From JACCTU01 sp963737405 (GTDB lineage: Bacteria; Actinomycetota; Thermoleophilia; Gaiellales; Gaiellaceae), in the NCBI GenBank assembly GCA_963737405.1, contig CAVTSL010000011.1, forward strand, positions 434,001 to 498,000: a DNA stretch of 64,000 nt, in the 5' to 3' direction. The notes under the pieces were generated by a model. It was given only the letters and a program-made list of their open reading frames with translations. It ran no database searches and was not told the DNA's origin. The position numbers were made by a program, and so were the translations under genes. Numbering within the stretch: the stretch's first letter is position 1; every line of letters starts with the position of its first letter. Shown here piece after piece: positions 60,947-64,000 of this stretch.

Positions 60947-61511
60947 GTGCGGATCCTGATCGCCGAGGACGAGACGATCATCCGGCTCGACCTGCGCGAC
61001 CTGCTCGAGCGCGCCGGCTTCGAGATCTGCGCCGAGGCGAAGGACGGCGAGGAGGCGGTGGAGCTCGCGCGGAGCGAGCGGCCCGACGTCGCGATCCTCG
61101 ACGTGAAGATGCCCCGGCTCGACGGGATCGAGGCCGCGCGCCGGATCCTCGAGGAGCGCCCGCTCCCGATCGTGATGCTCACCGCGTACGGGCAGGAGGA
61201 GCTCGTCGCGCGCGCGGTGGAGGCAGGCGTCTTCGGCTACCTCGTGAAGCCGTTCCGCGAGCAGGACCTCCTGCCCGCGATCCACACCGCACGCGCCCGG
61301 CACGACGAGCTGAGCGCGCTGCGCGAGGAGGCCGACTCGCTCTCGGAGGCGCTCGCGGCGCGGAAGGCGATCGAGCGCGCGAAGGGGCTCCTGATGGCGA
61401 AGGAGGGGATCAGCGAGGAGGACGCGTTCGCGCGCCTGCGGAAGGCGAGCCAGGTCTCCGGCCGTCCGCTGAAGGTCGTCGCGGAGGCGCTGATCGCGAC
61501 GTTCTCGCTAG
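60947..61511 (+). CDS. pdtaR: ANTAR-domain response regulator (probable antiterminator, PdtaR-like)
   Basis: Receiver domain (residues 1-120) with acidic pair AEDE, phosphorylatable Asp52 in AILDVKMP, Thr/Ser in VMLTAYG and Lys in LVKPF, then an ANTAR three-helix bundle (about 130-185: RKAIERAKGLLMAKEGISEEDAFARLRKASQVSGRPL, quoted here only by its pieces AIERAKGLLMAKEG and AFARLRKASQ). ANTAR proteins bind paired RNA hairpins and block terminators. As sequenced, the frame misses a stop near 61511 and runs on; the CTAG shared with the convergent gene, used at other convergent pairs here, suggests one base is missing or extra near 61505. GTG start, CATACT 6 nt upstream. Confidence 0.85.
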
Positions 61512-61900
61512 AGCGCGAGCTCGAGCAGGATGCCCGCGACGAACAGCAGCGCGCCGGCGCAGACGAGCACGACGAGCTCGCTCGCGAAGGGCGTCGCGTC
61601 CGCCTCGACCGCGACGGCCTGCGCGCGGGGCGGCGGCACGCCGCGCTGCTTGTCCATCGCCTCCGTCAAGAGCTTCTCCTTCTCCTGCCGCGCGACCTTC
61701 CGCGGGGAAGGCGGTGCGCCGGTGAAGAACGCGAAGCCGATCACGATGGCGCCTGCGACGTAGAGCATGTACGCGATCCAGCGGAGGACGCTCTCGCCCT
61801 GCGCCAGGCCGAGCGCGATCCCGAGCGCGATCGCCCCCGCGACGCCCGCCGCGAACACGACCCCGAGCTGGCGCGCGGACGCGCGCATCGCGTCGGTCAC
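61508..61900 (-). CDS. small membrane protein following the ABC-F gene
   Basis: A 130-residue protein with helices at about 13-32, 38-58 and 105-128 (LGVVFAAGVAGAIALGIALG, WIAYMLYVAGAIVIGFAFF, LVVLVCAGALLFVAGILL) and a basic, conserved-looking loop (PSPRKVARQEKEKLLTEAM). I do not recognise the family. The GTG start overlaps the ABC-F stop (GTGA), so it is co-expressed with it. The stop shares CTAG with the ANTAR gene. Confidence 0.65.
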   Translation of the reverse strand: MTDAMRASARQLGVVFAAGVAGAIALGIALGLAQGESVLRWIAYMLYVAGAIVIGFAFFTGAPPSPRKVARQEKEKLLTEAMDKQRGVPPPRAQAVAVEADATPFASELVVLVCAGALLFVAGILLELAL

Positions 61901-63789
61901 GCCTGCGACCTCTCGAACAGCGTCTCCCATCGCGCGAGCAAGGCCTGGAGATCGTCGCGGGCGCGCCGGTGCTTCGCAAGGAGCTCGATGTTCGTCCAGT
62001 CGTCCGCGAGCTGCTGCTCGAGGTCGGCGACGGCCGTCTCGAGCGTCGCGATCTCGTCCTCGATCAGGTCGAGCTCGGTCGGCCGCGTCGAGCGCTTGCG
62101 CTCGGGGAGCTCGCGGCGCACGTGCGGCTTCGGCTTCTCGACCTTCGGCGGAGCCTCGAGCGCGGTCCGCTCGTCGCGGATGCGCACGTAGTCGGCCCAG
62201 CCGCCGTCGTACGAGTTGATCCGACCGCCTTCGATCGCGAGCGTCCGCTCCGCGACGGCGTCGAGGAGCGCGCGGTCGTGGGAGACGAGGAGCACGGTGC
62301 CGGGGAACGCTTCGAGCGCGGCCTCGAGCGCCTCGCGGCTCTCGAGGTCGAGGTGGTTCGTCGGCTCGTCGAGCACGAGGAAGTTCGCGCCGGACGCGAC
62401 GACGACCGCGAGCGCGAGCCGGCGGCGCTCGCCTCCGGACAGGACCTTGACCGGCTTGTCGTGCTCGGCCCACCCGGAGAAGAGGAACTTCCCGAGCAGC
62501 GACTGCGCCGCCGGCCGCTGGAGGCCCGTCATCGACTGCACGCACTGGAGGACCGACCCGCGGTCGTCGAGCTCGACCTCCTGCTGCGAGAAGTACGCGG
62601 GCTGCACGCCGTGCCCGAGCCGCGTCCGCCCGGCCCCGGGCTCGCGGTTGCCGAGGAACGTCTCGAGCAGCGTCGTCTTGCCCGAGCCGTTCGGGCCGAC
62701 GAGCCCCACATGCTCGCCCCGCTCGAGCGCGAACGAGGCGTCGAACAGCAGGTGCTTGTCGCCCGCGGACAGGAAGAGATCCTCGACCTCGACGACCGTG
62801 CGTCCGCTTCGCGCCGGCTTCAGGAACTCGAACCCGAGCGAGCGCGAGCGCCGCGTGAGCAACTCGATCTCGCCCTTGGCGGTCGAGCGTTCCTTCTGCA
62901 GCCGCTCGATCTGCGTCAGCTTCGCCTGTGCCTGCTTCGCCTTGTCCTTCTTGGCGCGGAAGCGCTCGACGAAGCGCTCGAGCCGCGCGATGTCGACGCC
63001 GATGCGGTCTGCCGTCTTCTGCGCATGCTCCGCGCGCTGTGCCTTCTCGAGCCGCCACGCGTGCCACGGCCCGGAGAAGTAGGTCGAGCGTCCGGCGACG
63101 AGCTCGAGGGTCGCGTTCGTCACCGCCTCGAGGAACCAGCGGTCGTGGGCGACGAGGATGATCCCGGCGTCGAGCGACTGGAGCTCGCGCTCGAGCCACT
63201 CGAGGCTCGCGACGTCGAGGTGGTTGGTCGGCTCGTCGAGGAGCAGGAGGTCCGGGTCGCCGCCGAGCGCGCGGGCGAGCGACGCGCGCGTGAGCTCGCC
63301 GCCGGAGAACGTCGTCAGGGGCCGGTCGAGGTCGGCCTCGCGGAAGCCGAGGCCGCGGACGACCGAGCCCGTGCGGTCGCGCCAGGCGTACCCGCCCGCA
63401 TGCTCGAGCCGCGCCTGCGCCTCGCCGTAGCGGCGGAGCGTGGCCTCGTCGTGCGCGCCGTCGCTCATCGCCTGCTCGAGCCGCCGCAGCTCCTCCTCGG
63501 TCTCGATCAGGTCGCGCGCGCCCGAGAGGACGTACTCGCGCAGCGACAGGTTGCGCTCGAGCGGCGGGCGCTGGTCGTGCAGGGCGACGCGCGTCCCCTT
63601 CTGGAACGCGAGCTCGCCTCCGTGCAGCTCGGTCTCCCCGGCGAGGATGCGGAGGAGCGTCGTCTTCCCGGCGCCGTTCGGCCCGGCAAGCGCGACCCGG
63701 TCACGCCGCTCGACCTTCAGGGACACGCCGTCGAAGAGCACGTCTCCGGCGAGCTCCTTGCGCAGGTTGGATGCGATGACGACGGCCAC
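61897..63789 (-). CDS. ABC-F family ATPase
   Basis: A 630-residue soluble protein with two ABC domains: Walker A GPNGAGKTT and GPNGSGKTT; signatures TFSGGELTRASLARAL and VLSGGERRRLALAVVV; Walker B LLLLDEPTNHLD and LVLDEPTNHLD. Between them an 80-residue arginine/lysine-rich linker (ARLERFVERFRAKKDKAKQ region) that inserts into the ribosomal exit site, and a C-terminal helical coiled coil (ELDLIEDEIATLETAVADLE). Members relieve ribosome stalling or give antibiotic resistance (EttA/Uup/ARE types); which type is unclear. GTG start shares a -10 region with the divergent gene. Confidence 0.93.
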   Translation of the reverse strand: MAVVIASNLRKELAGDVLFDGVSLKVERRDRVALAGPNGAGKTTLLRILAGETELHGGELAFQKGTRVALHDQRPPLERNLSLREYVLSGARDLIETEEELRRLEQAMSDGAHDEATLRRYGEAQARLEHAGGYAWRDRTGSVVRGLGFREADLDRPLTTFSGGELTRASLARALGGDPDLLLLDEPTNHLDVASLEWLERELQSLDAGIILVAHDRWFLEAVTNATLELVAGRSTYFSGPWHAWRLEKAQRAEHAQKTADRIGVDIARLERFVERFRAKKDKAKQAQAKLTQIERLQKERSTAKGEIELLTRRSRSLGFEFLKPARSGRTVVEVEDLFLSAGDKHLLFDASFALERGEHVGLVGPNGSGKTTLLETFLGNREPGAGRTRLGHGVQPAYFSQQEVELDDRGSVLQCVQSMTGLQRPAAQSLLGKFLFSGWAEHDKPVKVLSGGERRRLALAVVVASGANFLVLDEPTNHLDLESREALEAALEAFPGTVLLVSHDRALLDAVAERTLAIEGGRINSYDGGWADYVRIRDERTALEAPPKVEKPKPHVRRELPERKRSTRPTELDLIEDEIATLETAVADLEQQLADDWTNIELLAKHRRARDDLQALLARWETLFERSQA

Positions 63790-63807
63790 GCGTCTAGGGT
63801 AGTTCGC
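63790..63807. promoter_or_regulatory. overlapping divergent -10 elements
   Basis: TAGGGT (63795-63800, plus) is 7 nt from the ATG at 63808; TACCCT (63801 to 63796, minus) is 6 nt from the ABC-F GTG at 63789. The two hexamers share five bases, giving a symmetric bidirectional promoter that would produce two leaderless messages. Confidence 0.6.
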
Positions 63808-64000
63808 ATGCGGCTCTGGGCCGCAACCGGCGACGCGGTCGCGAGGCTCGACGAGGATGGCGGGCGCTGGACGGTCGCGCTCTCGCTCAAGGGAGCGGCG
63901 CGCAATGCCTCTCGCCCGACCCGCGCGACCCGGACACCGCCTACGTCGGGCTGCGCGAGGACGGATTGCGCAAGACGAGCGACGGCGGCGAGACGTGGCG
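63808..64000 (+). CDS. BNR/sialidase-like beta-propeller protein, N-terminal fragment (frameshifted)
   Basis: Starts MRLWAATGDAVARLDEDGGR and runs off the right edge. The frame slips near 63897: after LSLKG the continuation in another frame reads AQCLSPDPRDPDTAYVGLRE, then GLRKTSDGGETW, the unmistakable Asp-box (SxDGGxTW) repeat of photosynthesis-stability/BNR proteins. Probably a seven-bladed propeller of unknown ligand. No signal peptide is seen. Confidence 0.7.
   Translation, partial: MRLWAATGDAVARLDEDGGRWTVALSLKGAARNASRPTRATRTPPTSGCARTDCARRATAARRG

Noticed and set aside
60947..62191. ANTAR regulator fused to a long C-terminal extension as the frame is read
   Set aside because: The extra 220 residues are antisense to two well-supported genes and appear only because a frameshift hides the natural stop near 61511.
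1..64000. tRNA, rRNA, CRISPR, insertion sequences, prophage, integration sites
   Set aside because: No cloverleaf-like segments, regular spaced repeats, transposase/integrase genes or target-site duplications were seen.

Overview
The window is about 70% G+C. Genes are densely packed with 1-4 nt overlaps (ATGA, GTGA, TTGA), GTG starts are common, and many first genes of transcription units have a -10 box only 6-11 nt before the start codon. The actinobacterial FHA-PP2C-RodA-PBP-PknB block, a stand-alone KdpD sensor domain and a PdtaS/PdtaR-like ANTAR pair point to a deep-branching actinomycete; my best guess is Thermoleophilia (Gaiellales-like), inferred from gene content alone. No rRNA, tRNA, CRISPR array, insertion sequence or prophage was seen.

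Layout. 1-3.1 kb: partial MMPL transporter, NAD(P)-binding protein and dcd on the minus strand, divergent from a secreted glycosidase-like protein. 3.1-8.9 kb: gabT-like aminotransferase, a Ser/Thr kinase and a cyclase/AAA/TPR regulator. 8.9-16.8 kb (minus): fhaA-fhaB-pstP-rodA-pbpA-pknB-ddl, which couples phospho-signalling to peptidoglycan synthesis. 16.8-22.9 kb: a second membrane kinase, envelope proteins, an HNH nuclease and a C39-like protein. 22.9-29.7 kb: argCJBD-R-GH arginine operon without argF. 29.7-33 kb: broken haloperoxidase, rhodanese, SIMPL protein. 32.7-40.9 kb (minus): kdp potassium system with KdpD split over two genes and gene order F-A-C-B. 41-49 kb: nitrogen assimilation, gltB facing amt-glnK-GNAT-glnA. 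49.4-53.4 kb: serine protease, ABC exporter, MFS. 53.4-56.4 kb: collagen-like protein and a second glutamine synthetase. 56.7-64 kb: small membrane proteins, GAF/HisKA_2 kinase, two VOC proteins with a double winged-helix regulator, an ANTAR response regulator, an ABC-F ATPase and a partial BNR-repeat protein.

Best candidate for a new system: both glutamine synthetase genes are preceded, 20-30 nt before the start codon, by a strong intrinsic terminator whose 5' arm can instead pair with an upstream segment. This is the shape of a transcription attenuator. In the first leader the competing hairpin has a six-base loop with A1 and G4, the signature of ANTAR target RNAs, and the window also encodes a matching sensor kinase and ANTAR regulator. 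Hairpins with an A1/G4 hexaloop follow the kinase gene and precede the regulator gene. I infer an RNA-level nitrogen circuit; the link is unproven.

Several genes (kinase at 4.4 kb, ddl, pknB, Usp, collagen-like, ANTAR regulator, BNR protein) are interrupted by single-base frameshifts with the reading continuing intact in another frame. Most look like sequence errors because pknB and ddl are normally indispensable; the haloperoxidase, with about eight shifts, may be a real pseudogene.
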